Of a stretch of DNA of 47,989 bases, positions 37,698 to 45,881 are shown piece by piece. A model generated the notes under the pieces. The model made no database searches and was not told the origin of the DNA. It saw only the letters and a list, made by a program, of their open reading frames with translations. The stretch lies in assembly GCF_014836845.1 (NCBI RefSeq), contig NZ_JACSQA010000027.1, forward strand, positions 1 to 47,989, read 5' to 3'. Each line of letters opens with the position of its first letter. Within the stretch, counting starts at the first letter, position 1. This DNA comes from Ureibacillus galli. Lineage in GTDB: Bacteria; Bacillota; Bacilli; Bacillales_A; Planococcaceae. The position numbers were made by a program, and so were the translations under genes.

Positions 37698-37775
37698 TTA
37701 CTTAATGGATAGGACAACCTTATCCATTAAGTAAACTTCACGATTAGCCGATTGATTCAGTCGGCTCTTTTCATA
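37698..37775 (+). terminator. Two hairpins between the dehydrogenase and atoD
   Basis: TTACTTAATGGATA (37698-37711) and TATCCATTAAGTAA (37721-37734) form a perfect 14-bp stem without a T run. AGCCGATTG (37746-37754) and CAGTCGGCT (37758-37766) form a second stem followed by CTTTT. Together they could end or reduce transcription into the CoA-transferase genes, or mark mRNA processing. Confidence 0.55.
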
Positions 37776-37812
37776 TAAAGACAAACACTTTATGAGTGGA
37801 AGAGGGGGAAAC

Positions 37813-38502
37813 ATGAAACAAAAGGTATTAGAGAATGTTCGCGATTTAATTTCTCTATTTAAAGATGGCCAAAAAATTCTAGTTGGTGGATTTGGTATTT
37901 CCGGTACGCCGTTAACCATTATTGATCTCATTGCTGAATCCGGTGTAAAGGGATTACATATTGTCAGCAATAATTTAGGAGATTATGGAATGGGTCTTCA
38001 CCAACTTTTTATTCGCGGTCAAATAGAAAAAGCTATTGGATCTTTTTTTACGATAAATCGAGAGGCAGTTGTTGCTTGGTCAAAGGGGGAATTATTAATC
38101 GACCTATTACCCCAAGGAACATTGGCAGAAGCCATTCGATGCGGAGGAGCAGGGATTGGTGGATTTTATACAAAAACAGCTGTCGGAACGGAATTAGCAA
38201 AGGGAAAAGAAGAGCGGGTTATTGATGGGGAACGTTATATTTTTGAAAAAGCAATAAAGGGCGATATCGCAATTATTCGGGCAAAGAAAGCAGATAAGCT
38301 AGGAAATCTGATTTACCATATGACAGCACGAAACTTTAACCCTATGATGGCTACAGCCGCGAATATTGTCATTGCAGAAGTCGATGAAATCGTAGATGTT
38401 GGTGAAATGGACCCAGAGCAAATTGTGACACCTCATGTTTATGTTGATTATATTATCCAAACCGCCTACAAGAAAGAAGGAGATCAATATGTTAAACAAT
38501 GA
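37813..38502 (+). CDS. 3-oxoacid CoA-transferase subunit A
   Basis: A 229-residue alpha subunit of a class I CoA-transferase (AtoD/ScoA/PcaI type). The CoA-binding loop is VGGFGISGTPLTII at the N-terminus; LVNNL-type sequence appears as IVSNNLGDYGMGL, and GGAGIGGFYTKTAVGT and RNFNPMMATAA are typical. It would transfer CoA to a 3-keto acid such as acetoacetate. The ATG at 37813 has AGAGGGGG just upstream; the longer frame from 37792 is less likely. It overlaps the subunit B gene by 14 nt. Confidence 0.9.
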   Translation: MKQKVLENVRDLISLFKDGQKILVGGFGISGTPLTIIDLIAESGVKGLHIVSNNLGDYGMGLHQLFIRGQIEKAIGSFFTINREAVVAWSKGELLIDLLPQGTLAEAIRCGGAGIGGFYTKTAVGTELAKGKEERVIDGERYIFEKAIKGDIAIIRAKKADKLGNLIYHMTARNFNPMMATAANIVIAEVDEIVDVGEMDPEQIVTPHVYVDYIIQTAYKKEGDQYVKQ

Positions 38503-39136
38503 TGTTCGTTACAAAATTGCTGAACGTATTGCTCAAGAATTAGAGGATGGGCAAGTTGTCAATCTAGGAGTTGGTATTCCAACATTAGTCAACGCTTTCA
38601 TCGAAAATAAAGAAGTATATTTACAAGCTGAAAATGGTTTATTAGGAATCGGTCCACCTCCAACGATTGACCAATTAGATATCGATTTAATTAATGCGAG
38701 CAAAGAACCTGTAACGATTACGAAAGGAGCTTCTTTTTTTAGTAGTGCCGATTCCTTCGCGATGATCCGTGGTGGACATGTGGATGTAGCGGTATTAGGA
38801 ATTTTACAAGTCGACACAAAGGGACAAATCGCCAATTGGGCAGTTCCGAACCAGCCTATTCTCGGTGTAGGAGGAGCGATGGATTTAGTCGTTGGTGCAA
38901 AAAAAGTCATTGGAGCAGCAACTCTATTTACAAAGGATGGTACTTCGAAAATCGTAAAAAAATTAACCTATCCGATAAGTGGAATCAGATCCATCGATTT
39001 ACTCGTTACAGATTATGCTGTGTTTTCCTTTGAAAGTGGTGAGATTCACGTCAATGAGATTCTAGTCGATATGCCGATAGAACAATTAAGTGAAAAGCTT
39101 GGAATCACATTAAAATGGAGGGAACCAGTTGACTAA
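38489..39136 (+). CDS. 3-oxoacid CoA-transferase subunit B
   Basis: A 215-residue beta subunit. The catalytic Glu is in LQAENGLLGIGP (ENG motif), and GVGIPTLV, GASFFSSADSFAMIRGGHVDVAVLG and GGAMDLVVGAKKVI are family segments. Succinyl-CoA:acetoacetate, butyrate:acetoacetate and 3-oxoadipate enzymes share these, so the donor and acceptor cannot be fixed. ATG at 38489 has AAGGAG upstream. It overlaps subunit A by 14 nt and the next gene by 8 nt. Confidence 0.9.
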   Translation: MLNNDVRYKIAERIAQELEDGQVVNLGVGIPTLVNAFIENKEVYLQAENGLLGIGPPPTIDQLDIDLINASKEPVTITKGASFFSSADSFAMIRGGHVDVAVLGILQVDTKGQIANWAVPNQPILGVGGAMDLVVGAKKVIGAATLFTKDGTSKIVKKLTYPISGIRSIDLLVTDYAVFSFESGEIHVNEILVDMPIEQLSEKLGITLKWREPVD

Positions 39137-40403
39137 TGATGCGATCATAAAATCTATTACACGAAAGCGCAACTTAAGAATTCTACCTTTTATTTTAATT
39201 TTGTATATTGTCGCTTATTTGGATCGTGTCAATATGGGATTTGCTGCATTAGAAATGAATGCAGAATTAGCATTAACGGCTGAGGTATTTGGTCTTCTTT
39301 CAGGCATTTTCTTTATCGGTTACTTTTTCTTTGAAATTCCCAGTAATATGATCATGCATAAAGTCGGTGCCCGCCTTTGGATTGCCCGGATTATGATTTC
39401 ATGGGGAATTATCGTTATTTTAACAGGGTTTGTTCAAAATGCAACACATCTCTATATCCTTCGATTTTTACTAGGTGTTGCAGAAGCTGGATTTTTCCCC
39501 GGTATTATTCTATACCTTACTTATTGGTTCTTAAAAAGTGAACGTTCAAAAGCAACAGCTATATTAATATTAGCACTCCCTATTGGTGGGTTAATCGGTG
39601 CACCTGTATCTACTTGGATTATTGACCATGTTACATGGGCAAATTTATCGGGTTGGCGTTGGATGTTTATTTTAGAAGGGATACCTGCATTAATACTCGG
39701 CGTCATCGTGTTATTCTATTTAACAAATAGACCGCAAGAAGCTAAATGGTTAACGGTAGAAGAAAAAAATTGGATTGAACAACAATTAGAGGAAGAAAGA
39801 ATCGCTAGCAGCAAAATTAATAAACCAACGAAACGGGAGATGTTAAAGGATTTAACCGTTTGGAAACTTTCTGCCTTTTACTTTGCAGCCTACACGGCTA
39901 TCTATGGTTTATCTTTTTGGATTCCTACTATTATTAAATCATTATCAGAAATTCATACGACAAATTTTGAGATCGGTTGGCTATCGATGCTACCATCATT
40001 AGTCGCCATTCCAGCAGCCCTTTTTGTCGGGTGGAATGCAGACCGAACGGGAAAATTAAAAAAGCATTTAATGATTTGTTTAACGATTGCCGTCGTTGGA
40101 TTTATTGGGTGTGCCGTCTCAACAACAGTAGCTCCAATGGTAATTTTCTTATCCCTGACTTCCATAGGTTTATATGGATTTACAGGATGTTTCTTTGCCT
40201 ACTTAACTTTTTTCTTTACAGAATCAACAGCACCTGTAGGAATTGCTTTAGTCAATTCGTTTGCTGCTCTTGGCGGTTTTGTAGGCCCTACCATATTAGG
40301 CATGTTTAACTTAACATCGGGAATGTTCCTCTTAGCTGGGATATTAGTAATAGGAATTTTCATTTTAATGACAATGAAACGAACCCACGAAAACATTGCG
40401 TAA
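39129..40403 (+). CDS. MFS transporter, anion:cation symporter (ACS) type
   Basis: A 424-residue MFS protein with about twelve membrane segments. The N-terminal YIVAYLDRVNMGFAALEMN and the RFLLGVAEAGFFPGIILYLTYWF stretch are typical of ACS members that carry organic anions (phthalate, hexuronate, tartrate, others). The start is TTG at 39129, overlapping the subunit B gene by 8 nt, with TGGAGG about 8 nt upstream. Last gene of the operon and a second transporter of a different family from the first gene; substrate unknown. Confidence 0.82.
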   Translation: MTNDAIIKSITRKRNLRILPFILILYIVAYLDRVNMGFAALEMNAELALTAEVFGLLSGIFFIGYFFFEIPSNMIMHKVGARLWIARIMISWGIIVILTGFVQNATHLYILRFLLGVAEAGFFPGIILYLTYWFLKSERSKATAILILALPIGGLIGAPVSTWIIDHVTWANLSGWRWMFILEGIPALILGVIVLFYLTNRPQEAKWLTVEEKNWIEQQLEEERIASSKINKPTKREMLKDLTVWKLSAFYFAAYTAIYGLSFWIPTIIKSLSEIHTTNFEIGWLSMLPSLVAIPAALFVGWNADRTGKLKKHLMICLTIAVVGFIGCAVSTTVAPMVIFLSLTSIGLYGFTGCFFAYLTFFFTESTAPVGIALVNSFAALGGFVGPTILGMFNLTSGMFLLAGILVIGIFILMTMKRTHENIA

Positions 40404-40426
40404 ATCACTACTGTATACAATTAAAA

Positions 40427-40456
40427 TGGTGGGCTATCATCATGTGATGCCCACCA
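40427..40456. terminator. Terminator between convergent genes
   Basis: GGTGGGC and GCCCACC pair, with ATCA/TGAT inside. The minus strand is followed by ATTTTAATT; the plus tail is weaker. It serves mostly the 40465-41859 gene. Confidence 0.65.
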
Positions 40457-40464
40457 CAATATTA

Positions 40465-41859
40465 TTAAATTAAAAACATTGCTACAATTGTTGTCACAAC
40501 TAACCCTACAACGACCGGAATAAGGTTTCTACGAGCAAGTTCAAAGGGACTTACATTACAAATTGCTGCAGCTGGAATTAATGCCCATGGAACAAGGGTT
40601 CCGCCGCCAACAAAAATTGCTGCGATTTGACCTAAAGCAGTTAAAGTAGCAGTACCATCTCCAATAGCAGTACCAAATAAACTACCAATCGAACCCGCCA
40701 ATGTTATTCCAGAAAATCCAGAACCATCTAATCCAGTAATCGCACCGACACCTGTAAGAGTAACGGCAGCGATTTCACCTGTTAAGGGCACAACGGAAGC
40801 GAGCGCAATCCCTAAATCATTCACAATTCCTTGGGAATCATTTGGTAAAAACTCGCCTATAATCGTTAAAAACCCTGAGTCTCCTAAGTAGAAGAAAGCG
40901 GCAATAGGTATAACAGGACCAAATACTTTAAAACCAAATTGAAAACCTTCTATTAAATAACTGGTTGTCTTCTCCAACCCTTCATTTTTATGGGCGAAGA
41001 GTGCGAGTAGTATAAGAATGAATACTGTTGTGCCACCTATAAGTGCTGTCGCATCTCCTCCAGAAAGGTTAAAGATGGACATCGCCACGACATCTAATAG
41101 GAAGGCGATAGGTATTAAAATAGCAAAAAACTTCCGCTGCCCAATCGTTAATAACTTTTCATCCATCTTTTCATCTTGTTTTTCACGATCAAATGTACCA
41201 ACCATTTCAATCTTTCCAAGCTTCATATCTCTTCGTAACATGATAAAGGCAACAACTGTCGTCACGACCCCCATTACGATCACTAACGGAATGCTAGCTG
41301 TCACAACTTCTGATACAGGAATCCCTGCTGCATCGGCCGTTAATTTCGGAGCACCTTGGATAATAAAATCACTGGAAAGGGCAATCCCATGACCAAATAA
41401 ATTCATCGCCACAGCTACTCCTAATGCAGGTAATCCTGCACGTATGGCAACTGGAAGTAAAACTGCCCCAAGTAGTGCAACTGCTGGGGATGGCCAGAAG
41501 AACCAAGAAATAATCATCATTAGTATCCCAATCGTCCAAAAGCCTAGCGTAGGGTTTTTAATGACTTTCGTAAATGGGGCGACCATCACTTCATTAATAC
41601 CAGTTTTCATTAATACCCTGCTCATCGCGACGATAATGGAAATGATTAGAATCGTCGATAATAATTCTTGTATTGCAAAAATGAAACTGTTAAAAACACC
41701 ACTTATGGATGCCGTAAAATCACCAGTCGCTACAATGGCAAGAATAAAAATTCCTATAATACATATTAGCGTTGTATCACGACGTTTTATCATAAAACCA
41801 ATAATCAATACGATAAATACAACATAAATCCAATGAAGTGCGGACAATTCTACATTCAT
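40465..41859 (-). CDS. Ion-transporter-superfamily permease
   Basis: A 464-residue membrane protein with about twelve segments. The repeated Gly/Ala-rich re-entrant-like stretches (FWPSPAVALLGAVLLPVAIRAG and IGDGTATLTALGQIAAIFVGGGTLVPWALIPA) and overall size suit ion-transporter superfamily permeases (dicarboxylate, citrate or Na+/H+ types). I cannot assign a substrate. ATG at 41859 has GAGGGG at good spacing. It is convergent with the five-gene operon and divergent from the CapA gene. The 224 bp between it and that gene hold no other gene. Confidence 0.65.
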   Translation of the reverse strand: MNVELSALHWIYVVFIVLIIGFMIKRRDTTLICIIGIFILAIVATGDFTASISGVFNSFIFAIQELLSTILIISIIVAMSRVLMKTGINEVMVAPFTKVIKNPTLGFWTIGILMMIISWFFWPSPAVALLGAVLLPVAIRAGLPALGVAVAMNLFGHGIALSSDFIIQGAPKLTADAAGIPVSEVVTASIPLVIVMGVVTTVVAFIMLRRDMKLGKIEMVGTFDREKQDEKMDEKLLTIGQRKFFAILIPIAFLLDVVAMSIFNLSGGDATALIGGTTVFILILLALFAHKNEGLEKTTSYLIEGFQFGFKVFGPVIPIAAFFYLGDSGFLTIIGEFLPNDSQGIVNDLGIALASVVPLTGEIAAVTLTGVGAITGLDGSGFSGITLAGSIGSLFGTAIGDGTATLTALGQIAAIFVGGGTLVPWALIPAAAICNVSPFELARRNLIPVVVGLVVTTIVAMFLI

Positions 41860-42083
41860 TCGCGTATCCCCTCATTTCGTTTAAACTTAGAATATGAGGT
41901 AAAAGACTAATAGGTGAGCATACTACTTCATCGGAAATGAAAATAAATTCAAACATATCATTTAAAACGACAATGTAATTGATTTAAGGATAAACAATTG
42001 TAAAAAATAATAAAAATGATAATATTTGGTTATTATATAGTTATACTTTCATATTTTTCCAATACAAAAGGGAGGTGTCCTCT

Positions 42084-43244
42084 ATTTTAAAAAGGTATTT
42101 TTTGCTCATATTTGTAATCGTTTTAACTTCTTGTGCTAATAACCATGACTCGAAACAACTTGTAGAAAAACCCGAAGAAGTTGCACCTCCAATACAAAAG
42201 GAACCTGAAATTTATACAGCTACCTTATCAGCTATAGGAGATATTTTAATACACGAACCAATCTATCAAGAAGCTTTTATTGGAGATAATCAATATAGTT
42301 TTTCTGACATGTTTGCTCAGGTAAAACCTTTTTTAGAAAGAGCAGATATTACTATTGCAAATAGTGAAAGTATAATTGGTGGCCAAGATATTGGACTTTC
42401 AAGCTATCCACAATTTAATAGTCCTTATGAAGTAGGGGATGTATTAAAGGAAGTTGGTGTAGATGTTGTCAATATGGCTAATAATCATACATTAGACCGT
42501 GGAGAACAAGCAATTTTAAATGCTACTAATTATTGGAATAAACTAGGAATCACTTATATCGGTGCATCGACAAGCGCTAAAGAAGCAGAGCAAATTAAAA
42601 CATTAACCGTTAATCAAATTACGTTCTCCTTTTTAGGTTACACATATGGTACAAATGGTCTTCAAGTACCTGAAGGAAAGGATTATTTAGTCAATTATAT
42701 CGATGAAGAAAAAATAAAAGTTGATATTCAAAAAGCAAAGGAAACATCCGATATTATCGTCCTCAATTTACATATGGGAGATGAATATAGCCGAACTCAA
42801 AATGAAAACCAAGAAAAAATCGCTCAATTAGCTGCCGATTTAGGTGTCCACATTATTTTATTCCATCATTCCCATGTATTACAGCCTGTTAAATGGTATA
42901 CAGGAAAAACCGGAAATCAAACTTTTGTCATCCATTCCTTAGGGAACTTTTTATCATCTCAAGATGAAATTTATCGACAAATTGGTGCTTTACTTGAGTT
43001 GGATGTAAAGAAAACGATCACTTACGATAAAGAGGGAAAAACTTATACAACGGTTGAAATCAATCATCCTAAATTATTACCTACTTATGTGGAGTTCCAA
43101 AATTGGAAGAACTACAAAATATTACCATTGTATAAAGTAACGGAAGAGCAATTGCCGAATGCAAAAATTTTGTATAGTGAAATAAAGACTCATATGTCTC
43201 AATATGTATCCAATCTTCATTTCATTGAAGATGAATCGAAATAA
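42084..43244 (+). CDS. CapA-like lipoprotein, possible ATT start
   Basis: A 386-residue exported protein of the CapA/PgsA family (metallophosphatase-like fold), known from poly-gamma-glutamate synthesis loci. The signal peptide LKRYFLLIFVIVLTSC ends in a lipobox (LTSC). Family motifs: SAIGDILIHEPIY, ANSESIIGG, NMANNHTLDRGEQA and LFHHSHVLQPV. The frame starts at GTG 42075, but that codon overlaps the GGGAGG ribosome site (42070-42075). The only codon at proper spacing (8 nt) is ATT at 42084, which gives a normal lipoprotein signal; a TTG at 42102 would remove most of it. No capsule synthesis genes adjoin. Confidence 0.82.
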   Translation: MLKRYFLLIFVIVLTSCANNHDSKQLVEKPEEVAPPIQKEPEIYTATLSAIGDILIHEPIYQEAFIGDNQYSFSDMFAQVKPFLERADITIANSESIIGGQDIGLSSYPQFNSPYEVGDVLKEVGVDVVNMANNHTLDRGEQAILNATNYWNKLGITYIGASTSAKEAEQIKTLTVNQITFSFLGYTYGTNGLQVPEGKDYLVNYIDEEKIKVDIQKAKETSDIIVLNLHMGDEYSRTQNENQEKIAQLAADLGVHIILFHHSHVLQPVKWYTGKTGNQTFVIHSLGNFLSSQDEIYRQIGALLELDVKKTITYDKEGKTYTTVEINHPKLLPTYVEFQNWKNYKILPLYKVTEEQLPNAKILYSEIKTHMSQYVSNLHFIEDESK

Positions 43245-43252
43245 ACAAATGC

Positions 43253-43295
43253 AACCAAGTTATAAAGAGGTGACGCTCCTTTAACTTGGTTTTTC
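43253..43295 (+). terminator. Terminator of the CapA-like gene
   Basis: AACCAAGTTA (43253-43262) and TAACTTGGTT (43282-43291) with inner pairing, then TTTTT. Confidence 0.85.
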
Positions 43296-43356
43296 TATGT
43301 GTAGAGATTTCTTCATTGGATAACATAATGATTAGGAATGAATAAAGGTGGTTAAG

Positions 43357-43566
43357 ATGAAAGAATTTAAAGTGACCTACTTTTTTGATGAACAACATTA
43401 TATTAGAAGATTTATTCATGTGGAATCCCAGGAACTAGCTGAACGACTTATTCAAAGTGAACGGGATCAATATATTTCCTTTACTGATAGCAGAGGGATA
43501 TATCATGAACTGAATACACAAAACGTCCGTGTCATTCAAATTTCAGAATATCATCGTAAAAAATAA
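43357..43566 (+). CDS. Small hypothetical protein
   Basis: A 69-residue soluble protein beginning MKEFKVTYFFDEQHYIRRF, with beta-strand-like alternation and a basic end. ATG at 43357 has AAAGGTGG upstream; a GTG at 43348 overlaps that site. It is 35 bp before the hydrolase gene and may share its transcript. No family recognised. Confidence 0.6.
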   Translation: MKEFKVTYFFDEQHYIRRFIHVESQELAERLIQSERDQYISFTDSRGIYHELNTQNVRVIQISEYHRKK

Positions 43567-43601
43567 TTTTTGTACATACAAAAATAGAAGGGAGATTTAC
43601 A

Positions 43602-44495
43602 ATGCCACTGCATCATTATATTGAACAATATTTTCAAAATCATCCTCACGCAAGGGTTAAAGGAGTTCCAATCAGCTCAAACGAAAAAAAACCAAAAATA
43701 TTAAAGGTGGAAGATACATTTATTCAATCGACAACCAATCAAATTCCAATTCGCATTTATACTCCAGATGAAGAAGATGACTACTATCCACTTTTCTTAT
43801 TTTTTCCGGGAGGTGGATTTATTAATGGAGATATAGGGTCTTATGATACTTCCTGCAGACTTTTATCATCCCTTTCCGGTTACAAAGTCATTGTTGTCAA
43901 TTATCGTTTTTCTCCAGATTATCCCGCGCCTAGTGCTTTTCAAGATTGTTATTTTGCAACCCAATGGGTCATGAAACATGCACATGATTTAGGAGGTAGA
44001 ACAAACGATGTAGTTATCGGTGGACCAAGTGCAGGAGGAAATCTTGCAACGATGGTCGTTTTAAAGTCCATCATTACGGGAGAATTTCAACTTGCAAAGC
44101 AAGTACTTCAATATCCAATTACAGATTTAGACGTACAAATAAAGGGAAGCGAATATCAATCAAGAGAACTATATAACGGTAAATATGGTGTAGATATTAC
44201 AAAAAGCCATGCGGATTTTATTCATCACATGCAATCTGATATCCCTAGCGAATCGCCAATTTTTGTGGATCACCAATATTTAGCTAAAATGCCGAAGACG
44301 TTAATTTTCACTGCAGAATATGACCCCCTTTGTGATGAAGGAGAATTGTATGCAGAAAAGCTTAAACGAGCAGGCGTTCAAGTAAGACTTGTCCGATTTG
44401 ACGGTAATATCCACGGATTTATGCAAAGCTTTCCTGGGTCACCAGACTACATGCGCGGGTATGATATAACTGCTGAATTTTTAAATAATGATTAA
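43602..44495 (+). CDS. HSL-type alpha/beta hydrolase with altered motifs
   Basis: A 297-residue esterase/lipase of the hormone-sensitive-lipase branch. The oxyanion segment is FFPGGGFING, with Pro where the family usually has His (HGGG). The nucleophile elbow is IGGPSAGGNLA, with Pro in place of the usual Asp of GDSAGG; the Ser remains. Catalytic Asp and His are likely in EYDPLCDEG and NIHGFMQ. These changes may alter activity or substrate. ATG at 43602 has AAGGGAG upstream. Confidence 0.85.
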   Translation: MPLHHYIEQYFQNHPHARVKGVPISSNEKKPKILKVEDTFIQSTTNQIPIRIYTPDEEDDYYPLFLFFPGGGFINGDIGSYDTSCRLLSSLSGYKVIVVNYRFSPDYPAPSAFQDCYFATQWVMKHAHDLGGRTNDVVIGGPSAGGNLATMVVLKSIITGEFQLAKQVLQYPITDLDVQIKGSEYQSRELYNGKYGVDITKSHADFIHHMQSDIPSESPIFVDHQYLAKMPKTLIFTAEYDPLCDEGELYAEKLKRAGVQVRLVRFDGNIHGFMQSFPGSPDYMRGYDITAEFLNND

Positions 44496-44540
44496 GAGGA
44501 GTAGTACGAAACCTGATGTGGATTCGTGCTGCTCTTTTTC
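44494..44540 (+). terminator. Terminator of the hydrolase gene
   Basis: AGTACGAA pairs with TTCGTGCT and the stem continues downward through G-U pairs to AAGAG/CTCTT, followed by TTTTT. It begins at the hydrolase stop codon. Confidence 0.75.
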
Positions 44541-44629
44541 ACTAATGACTTATTTCTCCTTTTTTGAGACCTATCGAAACCTTCATGAATACACTAGGGA
44601 AATATTTCTGTGTTATGAAGGGGATGGCC

Positions 44630-45628
44630 GTGAAAAAAATTTACATGATAATGATATGTTCCCTAATTTTAGTTGGGTGTAGTAAATCTACTAGCAGTAA
44701 GGAACAATTAAAAGAACGAATTACCCAATTAGAACAACAAGTTGAAGAATTAGAAAGGGAAGCAACAAAAGAACAGAATGGTACTGATGAAAAGATAGAA
44801 GAGGGAACTTCTATTATTCACTTAATCGATCCATCAACGGAGGAAATCATTTTTTCCTTTACGCCTGCTGAACTAGGATTTTCGACAAATTTAGATCGTT
44901 ATAAGAAGGAAATTGAACAGTTAGCAATGGAATTAGCTCGTGGTACCGTTAATAAACCAGGATATGACCAAAGAATGGTACTGGATAAAATAAATGAAAA
45001 TGGAGAACTAGTGAAAGGAAAACCACAAGTCATTTTAAAGGAAAAGGAACTTGTGGAAAAAATATTAGCTGTATCTAAGACAGGAGGGAACATAGAACTT
45101 CCAATTTATATGACCGAATCAGGATATCATCAAAGTGAAATTGCCGATTTAGATAACGTAGTGATTGCATCCTATACAACTTATTTTAATTCAACTGATG
45201 TAGGGAGATCATCTAACATCAAACTTTCAGCAAATGCGATATCCAATGTGATCGTTGGAATAGAAGATATTTTTTCCTTCAATACAACCGTCGGACCACG
45301 GACAAAGGAAACCGGCTATCAACCAGCTTTAGAAATTGTCAACGGGGAATTTGAAATGGGAATTGGTGGAGGTATTTGCCAAACGTCTTCAACATTATTT
45401 AATACGGTCGATCAATTAGGAGTTCATTACGTTGAGCGACATCACCATTCAATTGATATAGGTTATGTTCCTAAGGGAAGAGATGCGACCGTGTCATATG
45501 GTTCATTAGATTTTCGATTCCAAAATACAACAGGAGTTCCCTTTATGATCCAAGCATCTACTACGAAAGATTCTATTACAATAAAGCTTACAACTTCAGA
45601 AAAATATGCACTTCTTTTAAAGAATTAA
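44630..45628 (+). CDS. VanW family lipoprotein
   Basis: A 332-residue lipoprotein. The signal peptide KKIYMIMICSLILVGC ends in a lipobox (LVGC), followed by a short coiled coil (about 25-50, QLKERITQLEQQVEELERE). A VanW domain occupies about residues 185-320, with GIGGGICQTSSTLFNTV and RHHHSIDIGYVP. VanW is known from glycopeptide-resistance loci but its function is unknown and the domain is common in Bacilli. GTG at 44630 has AAGGGG upstream; the longer frame from 44564 lacks a good start. There are no van resistance genes nearby. Confidence 0.82.
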   Translation: MKKIYMIMICSLILVGCSKSTSSKEQLKERITQLEQQVEELEREATKEQNGTDEKIEEGTSIIHLIDPSTEEIIFSFTPAELGFSTNLDRYKKEIEQLAMELARGTVNKPGYDQRMVLDKINENGELVKGKPQVILKEKELVEKILAVSKTGGNIELPIYMTESGYHQSEIADLDNVVIASYTTYFNSTDVGRSSNIKLSANAISNVIVGIEDIFSFNTTVGPRTKETGYQPALEIVNGEFEMGIGGGICQTSSTLFNTVDQLGVHYVERHHHSIDIGYVPKGRDATVSYGSLDFRFQNTTGVPFMIQASTTKDSITIKLTTSEKYALLLKN

Positions 45629-45642
45629 AAAATCTGAGATTG

Positions 45643-45677
45643 ATAGACACTACTATCCTATAGTGTCTATTTTTATT
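45643..45677 (+). terminator. Terminator of the vanW gene
   Basis: ATAGACACTA (45643-45652) and TAGTGTCTAT (45661-45670) form a perfect stem followed by TTTTTATT. Confidence 0.88.
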
Positions 45678-45749
45678 GAATTAGAACTATAGTCCTCGAT
45701 TTTCTAGTCGATTCAATTTTCAATTTAGTATGAATGCTCTAATAATATC

Positions 45750-45778
45750 TTTAATTTCTACTATTTCCATTATATAAT
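45750..45778 (+). promoter_or_regulatory. Predicted promoter of the chemoreceptor gene
   Basis: TTTAAT (45750-45755), 17 bp, TATAAT (45773-45778). It looks sigma-A-like; no sigma-D (TAAA-N15-GCCGATAT) motif was seen, unlike many chemotaxis genes. Confidence 0.45.
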
Positions 45779-45881
45779 GTATTTGGATAATTAGTAGGAG
45801 AAAGGGTGGGTTTCCAAAATTTTAATCCTATTCATACGGATTATCTAACAAGAGCATTGTGAATACAAAGGGGGAAAAGCT

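Noticed and set aside
42084-43244. CapA-like gene as evidence of a poly-gamma-glutamate capsule locus
   Set aside because: No capB, capC or similar synthesis genes lie beside it; single CapA-like proteins are common.
44630-45628. VanW gene as evidence of glycopeptide resistance
   Set aside because: No vanA/B-type ligase, vanH, vanX or vanRS genes are nearby; VanW domains are widespread in Bacilli.
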